NCBI RefSeq assembly: GCF_028416635.1
Contig: NZ_CP114013.1
Coordinates: 558,001-622,000, forward strand
Length of the DNA stretch: 64,000 bases
Reading direction: 5' to 3'
Source: Baekduia alba
Lineage (GTDB): Bacteria > Actinomycetota > Thermoleophilia > Solirubrobacterales > Solirubrobacteraceae
The notes under the pieces were generated by a model. The model did not search any database and had not been told where the DNA came from. It was given only the letters and a program-made list of their open reading frames with translations. A program made the position numbers and the translations under genes. Position 1 is the first letter of the stretch; every line of letters begins with the position of its first letter. Positions 26,215-41,630 of the stretch are shown here, piece by piece.

Positions 26215-27369
26215 ATGGCGAGCATCGGGTTCGCGGGCGTCACCAAGACGTTCGACGACGGGACGACCGCGGTCGAGGCGCTGGACCTCGAGATCCGCGA
26301 CGGCGAGTTCATGGTGCTGGTCGGCCCGTCGGGCTCGGGCAAGTCGACGGCGCTGCGGATGCTCGCGGGGCTCGAGGAGTCCACGGGCGGCTCGATCCGG
26401 ATCGGCGACCGCGTCGTCGACGACATGGAGCCCAAGGACCGCGACCTGGCGATGGTCTTCCAGTCCTACGCGTTGTACCCGCACATGACCGTGGCCGAGA
26501 ACATGGGCTTCGCGCTGAAGATGCAGGGCGCGCCGAAGCGCGAGATCGGCCGTCGCGTCGCCGACGCCGCCGAGAAGCTCGGGATCACCGGCCTGCTCGA
26601 GCGCCGCCCCAAGCAGCTGTCGGGCGGCCAGCGCCAGCGCGTCGCGCTGGGCCGCGCGATCGTCCGCGACCCCGCGGCGTTCCTGATGGACGAGCCGCTC
26701 TCCAACCTCGACGCCAAGCTGCGCGTCGAGATGCGCGCCTACCTCGCGCGCCTGCACCAGGACCTCGGGACGACGACCGTCTACGTCACCCACGACCAGA
26801 CCGAGGCCATGACGATGGGCGACCGCGTCGCGGTGATGCGCGACGGCCGGCTCGCGCAATGCGGGCCGCCCGAGGAGCTCTACGACGCGCCGGCCGACCT
26901 GTTCGTCGCCGGCTTCATGGGTTCGCCGGCGATGAACCTGGTCCGAGCGCGCATCGTGGGCGACGACGTCGTCATCGGCAGCCAGCGCCTGCGCCTCACC
27001 GACGCGGTCCGCGTCCGGCGCCCGGGCCTGCGCGCCTACGACGGCCGCGAGGTCGTCGTCGGCATCCGGCCCGAGAGCGTCGCGCAGTCGCCCAACGGGC
27101 CCGTCGCGGGCCGGACGCTCGAGCTCGACGTCGTGCTGACCGAGGCGCTGGGCTCCGATCTGCTCGTCCACGCCGACATCGACGCGCCGGTCGTGCTCAC
27201 CGCCGATCAGGAGGAGCTGGCCGAGGAGGTCGTCCCGGCGGCGCTCTCGCGCATGACGCTGCGCCTGCCCCCCGGCGCTCCCGTGCGCGCGGGCGAGCGC
27301 GTGCGCGCGTTGATCGACGTCGAGCGCCTGCACTTCTTCGACCCGGACGCCGAGCACGCCATCCGATAG
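26215..27369 (+). CDS. Carbohydrate ABC transporter ATPase, UgpC/MsmK type
   Basis: 384 residues. Walker A is [11 protein letters not shown], the Q-loop sits in [13 protein letters not shown], the signature is [19 protein letters not shown] and Walker B/D-loop is [16 protein letters not shown]; the H-loop is [10 protein letters not shown]. The last ~140 residues are the TOBE-type regulatory domain ([12 protein letters not shown]). It starts 7 bases after the glucosidase stop. Many actinobacteria share one MsmK-like ATPase among several importers; here it is encoded with its own operon. Confidence 0.95.
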   Translation: MASIGFAGVTKTFDDGTTAVEALDLEIRDGEFMVLVGPSGSGKSTALRMLAGLEESTGGSIRIGDRVVDDMEPKDRDLAMVFQSYALYPHMTVAENMGFALKMQGAPKREIGRRVADAAEKLGITGLLERRPKQLSGGQRQRVALGRAIVRDPAAFLMDEPLSNLDAKLRVEMRAYLARLHQDLGTTTVYVTHDQTEAMTMGDRVAVMRDGRLAQCGPPEELYDAPADLFVAGFMGSPAMNLVRARIVGDDVVIGSQRLRLTDAVRVRRPGLRAYDGREVVVGIRPESVAQSPNGPVAGRTLELDVVLTEALGSDLLVHADIDAPVVLTADQEELAEEVVPAALSRMTLRLPPGAPVRAGERVRALIDVERLHFFDPDAEHAIR

Positions 27370-27402
27370 ACCGGCCCGCGACCTGGGTACCAAGGACCCA
27401 TC

Positions 27403-27786
27403 ATGGTCGCGATCCTCATCATCGTCGTGCTCCTCGTCGTCGTCGCCATCGGCGCGGGCCTGCTCTCTCGCCGGCGCGCCGCCGAGCGTGCACGGGTCGA
27501 GCGCGAGCGCCAGGTCATCGCCGGCGAGCTGTCCGGCCACCGCCAGGAGCAGGACGCCATCGTCTCGCGCGCCGGCGGTGTGGCGGACCAGGCGCGCGAG
27601 CACCGTGCCGCCGCCGAGCAGCACGAGGAGCAGGCCCGCCGCCACGAGCGCGAGGCCGCCGAGCACGCCGAGGCCGCCGACACGGCCGAGTCCCGCTTCC
27701 AGCGCGCCCAGGGCGCGGCCGCCCGCCACGGCGAGAAGGCCGAGGACGCCCAGCGCCGCCTCGCGGAGCTCGAGCAGAAGCGCTAG
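27403..27786 (+). CDS. Single-pass membrane protein with long coiled coil, 127 aa
   Basis: One N-terminal membrane helix (VAILIIVVLLVVVAIGAGLL) is followed by Arg-rich residues and about 90 residues of Ala/Glu/Arg/Gln heptads (VERERQVIAGELSGHRQEQ; EQHEEQARRHEREAAEHAEAA; KAEDAQRRLAELEQKR). A cytoplasmic coiled coil anchored at the membrane is predicted. No named family is assigned. It lies 33 bases after the ATPase gene but is probably unrelated to sugar uptake. Confidence 0.75.
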   Translation: MVAILIIVVLLVVVAIGAGLLSRRRAAERARVERERQVIAGELSGHRQEQDAIVSRAGGVADQAREHRAAAEQHEEQARRHEREAAEHAEAADTAESRFQRAQGAAARHGEKAEDAQRRLAELEQKR

Positions 27787-27939
27787 CGCCCGGGCGCCCG
27801 CCCGAACAACCGAATATCTGCCGGCCTGCGCACAGGACCGATGCACGCCGTTTGACGCTCCGACATAGTGGGTAGCGGCCGAAGGCCGTGCGGATCGGAC
27901 CCACCCGTCCGCTCGGTCACACCATCCCAAGGAGGATCG

Positions 27940-33294
<5,355 letters not shown>

Positions 33295-33298
33295 GCCG

Positions 33299-35203
33299 AT
33301 GGTCGAGGTCGATCCCGCACGCGTCCTGCTCGTCGACGACCGGCGTGAGAACCGGATCGCGCTCCAGGCCGTCCTGGAGCCGCTGCGCGTCGACGTCGTC
33401 GAGGCCGACTCCGGCGAGCAGGCCCTGCGCGAGGTGCTGGTCGACGACTTCGCGGTCATCCTGCTCGACGTCCAGATGCCCGGCATGGACGGCCTGGAGA
33501 CCGCGGAGCTCATCAAGGCCCGCGAGCGCTCGCGCGACGTCCCGATCATCTTCCTGACCGCCGCCGAGAGCGACGTCTCCGAGGTCTTCGCCGGCTACGA
33601 GGCGGGCGCGGTCGACTTCCTCCTCAAGCCGTTCGACCCGCTGGTGCTGCGGTCCAAGGTGAAGGTCTTCGCCGACCTCGACAAGCACCGCCGCCAGCTC
33701 GCGCGCAGCGACGAGCTGGTGCGCAACGCGTTCGCGGCGTCGCCGTCGGGGATGGCGCTGTGCGACCTGGAGGGCTTGGCCCTGGAGGTCAACCCGGCGC
33801 TGGAGGTCCTAACGGGCCGTCCGACCGCGATGCTCGCGCGGGCGCCGATCCAGGAGGTCCTGATCGAACGCGACCGCCCGCAGCTGAACGAGCGTCTCCA
33901 GGCCGCCTCGACGCATGGCGACGGCGGCGAGCCGTTCACCGCGCACGTCGCCGGGATGGACGGGCAGCCGTGGCCGGTCGCGATCAGCGTGACCGCCGTG
34001 CGCGACGTCCACGGCGCGCCGCAGCAGCTGCTGGTGCAGCTGGCCGACGAGCGCGACCGGCGCATCGCCGCGACGCTGCAGCGCGCGCTGCTGCCCGAGC
34101 GGCTGCCGAGCGTCGTCGGCGTGACGATGGCGGCGCACATCTCGCCCGGCGCCGGCGGGACCCGCGTGGGCGGCGACTGGTACGACGCGATCGCGCTGCC
34201 GGGCGGCCGGCTCGGCATCGTCGTCGGCGACGTCGCGGGTCACGGCGTGGACGCGGCGGCGCGGATGGGCGAGCTGCGCTCGGTCGCGCGCGCCTACGCG
34301 CTGGAGGGCCACGGGACGGTCGGGCTGGTCGAGCGGATGAACGGCTATCACGCCGCGTTGGGCGCCGACCTCATGACCACCATGTTGTTCGCGATCCTGG
34401 AGATCGACTCCGGGACGCTGCGCTTCGTGAACGCCGGGCACCCGCCGCCGCTGGTCGTCGAGCAGGACGGGACGACGCGCGTCTTCGAGGGCGCGGGGCC
34501 GCCGCTGGGCGTGCTGGACACATGGCGCTACGAGGAGCGCGTCGCGACGCTCGCGCCGGGCATGACCGCGCTGCTCTACACCGACGGGCTGGTCGAGCGG
34601 CGCGGCGAGCGGCTGGACGCGGGGCTGGCGCGCCTGCGCGACGCGGTCGCGCGCGGCGGCGAGCCGGAGGAGATGGTCGCCGCGGCGCTGGAGGCCACCG
34701 ACGCCGAGGGCGCCGACGACGACGTCACGCTCGTCGTGGTCCGCGGCGAGCCGCTGCTCGGGCCGGTCGCCCGGCTGAAGCTCTCGCCCGACCTCGACGC
34801 GCTCGTGTCGCTGCGCCGCCTGCTCGCGCGCTGGCTGCGCGAGGCGGGCGCCGAGGGCGACGAGGTCCACGACCTCGTGATGGCGGCGAACGAGGCGTGG
34901 CAGAACGCGCTGGAGCACGGGACCGGCTTTGCCCGCACGACCGTCGGCGTGGACCTCGAGGTCGACCAGCACGGCGAGGTCTCGATCACCGTCCGCGACG
35001 CGGGCTCGCGCGACCGCGCGCCGTCGGATCCAGACCGCGGGCGCGGCATCGAGCTGATGCGCGCGCTGGCCGACGAGGTGACGCTGGAGCTCGCGCCGCA
35101 CGGCTCGACCGTGCGGCTGCGCCGGGCGCTGCGCTCCCCGCGGCCGGCGGTTGCCGCGCGGTCAGAGGTCGACGGGGTGGCGGACGGTGAAGCCCGCGTA
35201 TGA
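33299..35203 (+). CDS. Receiver-PAS-PP2C phosphatase-RsbW-like ATPase fusion
   Basis: 634 residues, starting 4 bases after the kinase gene. A receiver (1-125) has D57 in LLDVQMPGMDG, the acidic pair VDD and the lysine in LLKPF. A PAS domain (~130-245; NAFAASPSGMALCDLEG) follows. A SpoIIE/RsbU-type PP2C domain (~255-480) carries GGDWYD, VGDVAGHGVDAA, FVNAGHPPP, YTDGLVE and a metal-binding ADDDVTL. The C-terminus (~500-620) is an RsbW-like HATPase (MAANEAWQNALEHG; VRDAGSRD; GRGIELMRAL). Anti-anti-sigma phosphatase and anti-sigma kinase activities on one chain resemble partner-switch control. A phosphorelay from the poly-HAMP kinase to its receiver is the likely input. Its 3' end overlaps the convergent lipoprotein gene by 42 bases. 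Confidence 0.93.
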   Translation: MVEVDPARVLLVDDRRENRIALQAVLEPLRVDVVEADSGEQALREVLVDDFAVILLDVQMPGMDGLETAELIKARERSRDVPIIFLTAAESDVSEVFAGYEAGAVDFLLKPFDPLVLRSKVKVFADLDKHRRQLARSDELVRNAFAASPSGMALCDLEGLALEVNPALEVLTGRPTAMLARAPIQEVLIERDRPQLNERLQAASTHGDGGEPFTAHVAGMDGQPWPVAISVTAVRDVHGAPQQLLVQLADERDRRIAATLQRALLPERLPSVVGVTMAAHISPGAGGTRVGGDWYDAIALPGGRLGIVVGDVAGHGVDAAARMGELRSVARAYALEGHGTVGLVERMNGYHAALGADLMTTMLFAILEIDSGTLRFVNAGHPPPLVVEQDGTTRVFEGAGPPLGVLDTWRYEERVATLAPGMTALLYTDGLVERRGERLDAGLARLRDAVARGGEPEEMVAAALEATDAEGADDDVTLVVVRGEPLLGPVARLKLSPDLDALVSLRRLLARWLREAGAEGDEVHDLVMAANEAWQNALEHGTGFARTTVGVDLEVDQHGEVSITVRDAGSRDRAPSDPDRGRGIELMRALADEVTLELAPHGSTVRLRRALRSPRPAVAARSEVDGVADGEARV

Positions 35204-35890
35204 GCGGGCCTTCGCGTCCTGCCAGCGCGTGCCGGTGACCTGCCGGCCCGAGGTGTCGAAGCGCAGGCCCGCGACGACCATGAACGCGTGGCCGGCGTTG
35301 GCGTAGATCGTCACCCACTTGCCGGGGCCGGGCTTGCCGAAGGACATCAACGTGCCCGACGTCTCCGGCCCCTTGAGGTAGCCGGCGGCCGCGAGCGCGT
35401 AGGACACGCTGCCGGAGCAGTCGTAGGCCGAGTCTGCCCAGATCTCGCCGGCGTTGCGGCCGTGACCGCCGCCGTAGACGTAGGGCTTGCGGGCGACGTC
35501 GTTGGCGGCGTGCATCAAGGCCACCAACTTGCGCGGCGCGGTGTCGGGCACGATCGCCAGGCCGCCGGCGCCGAGCGCGGCCTGGTCGAGGTTGGCGCCG
35601 CCCTTGCCGCCGTAGGCCTGCTCGAGGTCGGCCTGGACCTGCGCGTCGGTCGGCGCGCCGCCGGCCACGGCGGGCGCCTCGGGCAGCGCGTCCTTGGTCG
35701 CGGCGGCGGGCGTCGCCGACTCGGTCGTCGCGGTGCGCTTGGCGCCGGTGGGATCCGGCGGCGGCAGGTAGGGGTCGTCGACGTTCCAGGCCTGCACGGC
35801 GCCCGAGGACGACGTGCTCGAGCCGCACGCCGCGACGCCCGCGGCGAGGCAGGCGACGAGGGCGCAGGTGAGGGCGCGGTGCGACGCCAT
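35162..35890 (-). CDS. NlpC/P60-type lipoprotein
   Basis: 242 residues from ATG 35890. The signal peptide ends in the lipobox AGVAAC, followed by a Ser-rich and Pro/Thr/Ala-rich linker. The C-terminal ~130 residues fit an NlpC/P60 cysteine peptidase or amidase: YVYGGGHG then YDCSGSVSYALAAAG with the catalytic Cys, and NAGHAFMVV with the catalytic His. It should act on peptidoglycan or another amide outside the membrane. GATACT lies about 9 bases before the start, another possible leaderless box. Confidence 0.85.
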   Translation of the reverse strand: MASHRALTCALVACLAAGVAACGSSTSSSGAVQAWNVDDPYLPPPDPTGAKRTATTESATPAAATKDALPEAPAVAGGAPTDAQVQADLEQAYGGKGGANLDQAALGAGGLAIVPDTAPRKLVALMHAANDVARKPYVYGGGHGRNAGEIWADSAYDCSGSVSYALAAAGYLKGPETSGTLMSFGKPGPGKWVTIYANAGHAFMVVAGLRFDTSGRQVTGTRWQDAKARSYAGFTVRHPVDL

Positions 35891-35988
35891 CCGAGCCCCA
35901 GTATCGGCGACGCGCCGCGCCGGTGCGTCAGCGCGCGCGCCGCTTCGGCCAGCGGCGCCGCGCCGCGGCGCCGCACCGGTCGTCCGGA

Positions 35989-35994
35989 TACGGT
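35989..35994 (+). promoter_or_regulatory. Putative leaderless -10 box (TACGGT)
   Basis: TACGGT is followed by exactly 7 bases and ATG 36002; no Shine-Dalgarno is present. Confidence 0.5.
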
Positions 35995-36001
35995 CTCGCG
36001 C

Positions 36002-36859
36002 ATGCTGCCCGTCCTCGCCGTGGCCGCCGCGTCGATCGTCGCCGGCTGTCCCGTCTTCCCGGCCTCCAACCCGTGGAACCAGGACATCTCCCACGCGCCG
36101 GTCGCGCCGCGCTCCGCCGCCTACGTGAAGTCCATCGGGCTGCGCGCCGGCCTGCATCCCGACTTCGCGTCCACGACCTACGGGATCCCGTTCCGCGTGG
36201 TGCCCGAGACCCAGAAGCCGGTCCCGATCCACTTCACCGCCTACGGCGCGTCGAGCGACAAGGGCCCGTACCCGGTGCCGCTGACCGCGCCGGTCGAGGC
36301 CGGCTCGGACCGGCATGTCGTCGTCCTCCAGCGCGGCACGTGCAAGTTGTACGAGCTGTTCGGCGCGCATCGCGCGGGCCGCGGCTGGAACGCGGCGGCT
36401 GGCGCGCGCTTCGACCTGCGGACGGGCGCGCTGCGCCCGGCGCGGTGGACGTCGGCCGACGCCGCCGGCCTGCCGATCTTCCCCGGGCTCGCGCGCGCCG
36501 ACGAGGCGGTGGGCAACGGGGAGATCACGCACGCGCTGCGCGTCACGGTCCCGCGGACGCAGAAGGCCTACATCTCGCCCGCGCGCCACTACGCGTCGCC
36601 GTCCAGCAACCCCGACCTGCCGCCCATGGGCCTGCGGCTGCGGCTGAAGGCCAGCTTCGACACGAGCCGCTTCCACGGCCAGGCGCGCGTGATCCTCTCG
36701 GCGCTCAAGCGCTACGGGATGATCGTCGCCGACAACGGCTCGCCCTGGTACATCACCGGCGCGCCGGACCGCCGCTGGGACGACGACGACCTGCACGCGC
36801 TCGGCCAAGTGTCAGGATCCGCGTTCGAAGCTGTGCAAACCGGCGCAATCGAGCGCTGA
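36002..36859 (+). CDS. Secreted hypothetical protein, 285 aa
   Basis: A short signal sequence with a possible lipobox (LAVAAASIVAGC) is followed by PASNPWNQDISHAPVAP. The body has a conserved-looking core: FRVVPETQKPVPIHFTAYGASSDKGPYPVP, DRHVVVLQRGTCKLYELFGA, RARADEAVGNGEITHALRV-like and KAYISPARHYAS segments, then LKRYGMIVADNGSPWYITGAPD. I recall similar secreted proteins in actinobacteria and myxobacteria without a known function. A beta-sandwich or jelly-roll fold is my guess. It precedes the DUF1800-DUF1501-cupredoxin genes but has its own promoter candidate. Confidence 0.75.
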   Translation: MLPVLAVAAASIVAGCPVFPASNPWNQDISHAPVAPRSAAYVKSIGLRAGLHPDFASTTYGIPFRVVPETQKPVPIHFTAYGASSDKGPYPVPLTAPVEAGSDRHVVVLQRGTCKLYELFGAHRAGRGWNAAAGARFDLRTGALRPARWTSADAAGLPIFPGLARADEAVGNGEITHALRVTVPRTQKAYISPARHYASPSSNPDLPPMGLRLRLKASFDTSRFHGQARVILSALKRYGMIVADNGSPWYITGAPDRRWDDDDLHALGQVSGSAFEAVQTGAIER

Positions 36860-36885
36860 GCCCCGCACCGGCATCCGGTGCGAGC

Positions 36886-36891
36886 TACGGT
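36886..36891 (+). promoter_or_regulatory. Putative leaderless -10 box (TACGGT)
   Basis: TACGGT ends 8 bases before GTG 36900 of the DUF1800 gene. The same hexamer precedes the upstream gene at almost the same spacing. Confidence 0.5.
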
Positions 36892-36899
36892 GAGCGGCA

Positions 36900-38219
<1,320 letters not shown>

Positions 38220-38231
38220 GTCGACGCCTCC

Positions 38232-39581
38232 ATGCCCCGAACCCGCGCCCACGCCGCCTGCCAGGACTTCCACCGCGCCAGCGAGGCCGCGCGCCGCGAC
38301 GTGCTCACGCGCCGCCAGATGCTCAGGTGGGGCATCGGCGCCGGCGTCACGGTGTACGCGTCGTCGATGCTCCCGACCGGCCACCTGCTCGACGCGGCCG
38401 CCGCCGAGGCCGCGGCCGCGCCCGACGCGCCGGTGCTCGTCTCGGTCTTCCTGCCCGGTGGCCTGGACCTGCTCGACACGGTGATGCCGCTCAACCAGGA
38501 GGGGCCGCTGCGCGACCTGCGCGGCGCGGTCTCCCCGGCCGAGCCGGCGCTGCTGGGCAACGGCCTGGGCCTGCATCTCGCGCTCACGCGCGGCCCGGGC
38601 GGCGGCATCAAAGGCCTCTACGACCGCGGGCAGGTCGGCTTCCTGCCCGGCATCGACTACGCCAACCCCAACCTGTCGCACTTCGCCTCGCGCGCGTTCT
38701 GGGAGACCGGGATGGTCTCCCAGCAGTCGGTCTCCGGCTGGCTCGGGCGCTGGCTCGACCGCCACGGCTCGCGCGACAACCCGCTGCAGGGCCTGAGCGC
38801 GGGCTACGGCCTGTCGCCGACGCTGAAGTCCGTCGACGCGCCGGTCGCCTCGATCTCCGACGCCGGCGACGCGCAGTTGTCCATGTGGTCGGTCTGGGGC
38901 GACTGGGGCACCGCCGCGGTCGAGGCCTACGCCGCGCTGGCCAACTCGACGCCGCACGCCGCGGGGCCGGCCTCCGCCGCGCGCGCCGCCCGGTTGGCCC
39001 ACACGGTCTCCGACCGGCTGGCGCCGTTCCGGCGCAAGGACGACAAGTCGCCCGACCCGCTCGCCGGGCCGGTGACCTACCCGGCCGACAACGACACCGC
39101 CGACCGCCTGAAGGTCCTCGCCGGCCTGCTCGCCCAGCCGCTCGGGATCCGCGTCGCGACCGTCGACGCCGACGGCGAGTTCGACACCCACGAGGGCCAG
39201 GCCGCGACGCTCACGCGCGACCTCGGCGCCGTCGGCGAGGCGCTGGCGACCTTCCAGGCCGACCTCGAGGCGCGCGGCATCGCCGACCGCGTCCTGACGT
39301 TCGTGTGGTCGGAGTTCGGCCGCCGGCCGATCGCGAACAAGTCGGGCGGCACCGACCACGGCGCCGGCGGCGTCGCGTGGGTCCAGGGCCCGCGGGCGCT
39401 CGGCGGGATCCTCACCGAGTACCCGTCGCTCACCGACCTGGACCCGGAGAAGAACCTCAAGGTCACCGTCGACTTCCGCCGCGTCTACAGCTCGCTGCTG
39501 GCGCAGTGGCTGGGCACCGACCCGGCCGAGGTGATCCCCGGCGCCGCGCAGTTCGGCCAGGTCCAGATGGTGCGGACCTGA
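38232..39581 (+). CDS. DUF1501 family protein
   Basis: 449 residues. The N-terminus (DVLTRRQMLRWGIGAGVTVYASSML) resembles a twin-arginine export signal. DUF1501 motifs follow: VLVSVFLPGGLDLLDTVMPL, VGFLPGIDYANPNLSHFASRAFWETG and VLTFVWSEFGRRPIANKSGGTDHGAGGVAWVQG. The last motif recalls the metal site of the sulfatase/alkaline phosphatase fold. It lies 12 bases after the DUF1800 gene and shares its last base with the start of the cupredoxin gene. The three are probably one operon producing an exported complex. Confidence 0.92.
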   Translation: MPRTRAHAACQDFHRASEAARRDVLTRRQMLRWGIGAGVTVYASSMLPTGHLLDAAAAEAAAAPDAPVLVSVFLPGGLDLLDTVMPLNQEGPLRDLRGAVSPAEPALLGNGLGLHLALTRGPGGGIKGLYDRGQVGFLPGIDYANPNLSHFASRAFWETGMVSQQSVSGWLGRWLDRHGSRDNPLQGLSAGYGLSPTLKSVDAPVASISDAGDAQLSMWSVWGDWGTAAVEAYAALANSTPHAAGPASAARAARLAHTVSDRLAPFRRKDDKSPDPLAGPVTYPADNDTADRLKVLAGLLAQPLGIRVATVDADGEFDTHEGQAATLTRDLGAVGEALATFQADLEARGIADRVLTFVWSEFGRRPIANKSGGTDHGAGGVAWVQGPRALGGILTEYPSLTDLDPEKNLKVTVDFRRVYSSLLAQWLGTDPAEVIPGAAQFGQVQMVRT

Positions 39582-39925
39582 TGTTCGCGGTCGACTCGGC
39601 ACCGGCGCCCGCGCCCGCCACGTCTGTCGGGATCGGCGAGCGCGAGTTCTCGATCGCGGTCTACCGGCCGCGGGTCCGTCCGGGCCGCCTCAAGCTCAAC
39701 GTGCGCAACCTGGGCGAAGACGTGCACGACCTCGTCGTCCGGCGCGCCGGAAAGCGGGTCGGCGGCTTGACCACGGTGGTCAAGCCCGGCGCGACGGCCA
39801 CGCTGCGGCTGACGCTGCGCCAGACCGGGCGCTATCAGCTCATCTGCACGGTCGCCGACCACGAGGCGCGCGGCATGCAGGCCACGCTGGTCGTCAGCAG
39901 GCGTCGGACTTCGAACGGGACCTGA
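39581..39925 (+). CDS. Cupredoxin-like copper-binding domain protein
   Basis: 114 residues. ATG 39581 overlaps the DUF1501 stop as TGATG. The chain is a cupredoxin: FSIAVYRPRVRPGRLKLNVRNLGEDVHDLVVRR supplies the first His, and CTVADHEARGM supplies Cys, His and Met with the type-1 copper spacing. The N-terminus (MFAVDSAPAPAPAT) is short and lacks a signal peptide, odd for a protein expected outside the cytoplasm. Export might occur in complex with the Tat-type partner, or the start may be wrong. Its association with DUF1800/DUF1501 suggests an exported redox or copper role. Confidence 0.8.
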   Translation: MFAVDSAPAPAPATSVGIGEREFSIAVYRPRVRPGRLKLNVRNLGEDVHDLVVRRAGKRVGGLTTVVKPGATATLRLTLRQTGRYQLICTVADHEARGMQATLVVSRRRTSNGT

Positions 39926-39997
39926 CCGACCGGAGGGATTGAGGCGGCGGCCCATCGGTGACCCTTGTCGTACACCACGGTCCCGCAGTCCCTCATC

Positions 39998-40408
39998 ATG
40001 GCCCTCACCCGCTCCAGCACCGACATCCTCCTGGCCTTCGCACCGATCCCCGACGCGGTGCGCGCCGCTCGGCACGCGCTGCGCGAGCGCGGCCTGAACC
40101 CCGATCTCGACCACACCGTCGCGCTGCTGACGTCCGAGCTCGTAGGCAACGCGGTCCGGCACGCCGGGCCGCTGAGCCCGACCGAGCGGATCGTCTTCCA
40201 CGCGCGTCTGAGCGACGACCACGTGCGCGTCGAGGTCGCCGACCACGGGCCGGGCTTCGACCCCGAGGTCCGGCACGAGACGTCGGGCTTCGGCCTGCGC
40301 CTGGTCGACAAGCTGGCGTCCCGCTGGGGCGTCGAGCGCACCGCGCGCGGCTGCCGCGTGTGGTTCGAGGTGGACCGCCGGCGCGGTCGCTTCGAGCGCG
40401 ACGAGTAG
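39998..40408 (+). CDS. RsbW-like anti-sigma histidine kinase-fold ATPase
   Basis: 136 residues from ATG 39998; an in-frame TTG at 39965 would add 11 residues. GHKL ATPase boxes are present: the N-box in LTSELVGNAVRHA, the G1-type DHGPGFDP and GFGLRLVDKLA. It lacks a dimerisation/phospho-acceptor domain, as in RsbW/SpoIIAB-type serine kinases that hold sigma factors or phosphorylate anti-anti-sigma proteins. It may connect to the PP2C/RsbW fusion protein encoded about 5 kb upstream. The basic end is RRRGRFERDE. Confidence 0.85.
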   Translation: MALTRSSTDILLAFAPIPDAVRAARHALRERGLNPDLDHTVALLTSELVGNAVRHAGPLSPTERIVFHARLSDDHVRVEVADHGPGFDPEVRHETSGFGLRLVDKLASRWGVERTARGCRVWFEVDRRRGRFERDE

Positions 40409-40463
40409 CGCAGCCTGGCCGGTCCGGCAGGGCCGGACGTCCGCCCGTCGTACCGAAACCGCG

Positions 40464-40469
40464 TACAGT
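40464..40469 (+). promoter_or_regulatory. Putative leaderless -10 box (TACAGT)
   Basis: TACAGT is followed by 9 bases and ATG 40479 of the small membrane peptide gene at the head of the copper island. Confidence 0.45.
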
Positions 40470-40478
40470 CCCCTCGCG

Positions 40479-40826
40479 ATGCCCGTCCGCCGGGACCTCC
40501 GCCCCCTCCTCGCGATCGCCGTTCTCGGCGTCGTCGTGGCGTTGGCCGAGAGCGTCACCGGCCTGCACACGGGCCTCCTGCTGCTGTCGCCGGCGCTGGT
40601 GCTCGCGCTCCCGCTGCTGGCCGGTCGCTACTTCGGCGCCGATGCGCTGGAGCGCCTCGCCGCCCGTGCCGCCGTCCCGCGGCGTCGCCGCGTGGCGCCT
40701 GCCGGCGCCGGCCTCCCTCGTCGCCGCCCGCGCGCCAGCGCGGTCCGCGGTGGCCGCCTGATCGCGGCCGCGCTCGCCGAGCGCGGACCGCCGTCGATGG
40801 TCGCGTCGTCCACGACGACGTCCTGA
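40479..40826 (+). CDS. Small membrane protein with Arg-rich tail (copper-island paralogue 1)
   Basis: 115 residues. Two membrane helices (LLAIAVLGVVVALAESVTGL and LLLLSPALVLALPLLAG) lead into RYFGADALERLAARA, an Arg/Pro/Ala-rich segment (VPRRRRVAP ... PRRRPRAS) and RGGRLIAAALAERGPP. The order RY-x-G ... Arg-rich ... RGGRL(I/V)xAA(L/V)A matches the small protein at 43324, so the two are paralogues. The function is unknown; the position on both sides of CopC-CopD suggests a part in copper handling. Confidence 0.7.
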   Translation: MPVRRDLRPLLAIAVLGVVVALAESVTGLHTGLLLLSPALVLALPLLAGRYFGADALERLAARAAVPRRRRVAPAGAGLPRRRPRASAVRGGRLIAAALAERGPPSMVASSTTTS

Positions 40827-40895
40827 GCGCCTGACCCGCGCGCGGCCCTGCCGCGCGCCGCCGACCATCACCCATACCTTCGGAGGACCGCGCCC

Positions 40896-41630
40896 ATGCG
40901 CCGCCCCCTGGCCGCCGTTGCCGCCGTCGCGCTCGTCGCGACCGCGTCGATCGCGCCGACCGCCGCCCTGGCCCACCAGGGCAACCCGAACATGAAGTCC
41001 GTCGTTCGGGACCTCCAGCCGCACGTCCCCGGCGTGTCGCTGCAGGTCCTGTCCGGCGACGACCGCTTCCAGATCACGAACCGCAGCACGACCACCGTGC
41101 TGGTCCAGGGCTACGAGAAGGAGCCCTACGCCCGGATCACGCCCGACGGCACCGTGACCGTCAACCACAACTCGCCGGCGTTCTACCTCAACACCGACCG
41201 CTACGGCGCGGTGACGGTCCCCAAGACGGCGACCGCGAGGGCGACGCCCGACTGGCACGTCCTGGACAAGACCGGCGTGTTCGAGTGGCACGACCACCGC
41301 ATGCACTACATGGCGCGCGGCATCCCGTCGATCGTCAAGGACAAGTCGGCCAGGACCAAGATCTTCGACTACCGGATCCCGATCCAGATCGGCGGCAAGG
41401 AAGGTCAGATCCTCGGGACGCTGTGGTGGGCCCCGGCCAAGGACGGCGGCCCGCCGACCGGCGCGATCGTGGCGTTCGTCGTGCTGGTGCTGGCGGGCCT
41501 GGGCGCGGTGCTGGTCGCGCGGCGGCGCCGGCGCGGCGCGGACGACGGCGACGACGGCGACGGCGACGGTCAGCCGCCGGCGGGCGAGGCGCGCCCCGCG
41601 ACGGCCGGCTCCGCCGGCGAGGCCTGGTGA
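40896..41630 (+). CDS. Secreted His-motif protein with C-terminal membrane anchor, copper-linked
   Basis: 244 residues; GGAGGA lies 8 bases before ATG 40896. A signal peptide (MRRPLAAVAAVALVATASIAPTAALA) leaves a mature N-terminus HQGNPNM, beginning with His as in copper-binding proteins. The core contains VLVQGYEKEPYARI, FYLNTDRYG, VFEWHDHRMHYMARG (a His/Met-rich potential copper site), DYRIPIQIGGKEGQILGTLWW and a C-terminal membrane helix followed by an acidic tail. This family is repeatedly encoded beside CopC in actinobacteria but is not characterised. It couples to the next gene through a GTGA overlap. Confidence 0.8.
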   Translation: MRRPLAAVAAVALVATASIAPTAALAHQGNPNMKSVVRDLQPHVPGVSLQVLSGDDRFQITNRSTTTVLVQGYEKEPYARITPDGTVTVNHNSPAFYLNTDRYGAVTVPKTATARATPDWHVLDKTGVFEWHDHRMHYMARGIPSIVKDKSARTKIFDYRIPIQIGGKEGQILGTLWWAPAKDGGPPTGAIVAFVVLVLAGLGAVLVARRRRRGADDGDDGDGDGQPPAGEARPATAGSAGEAW

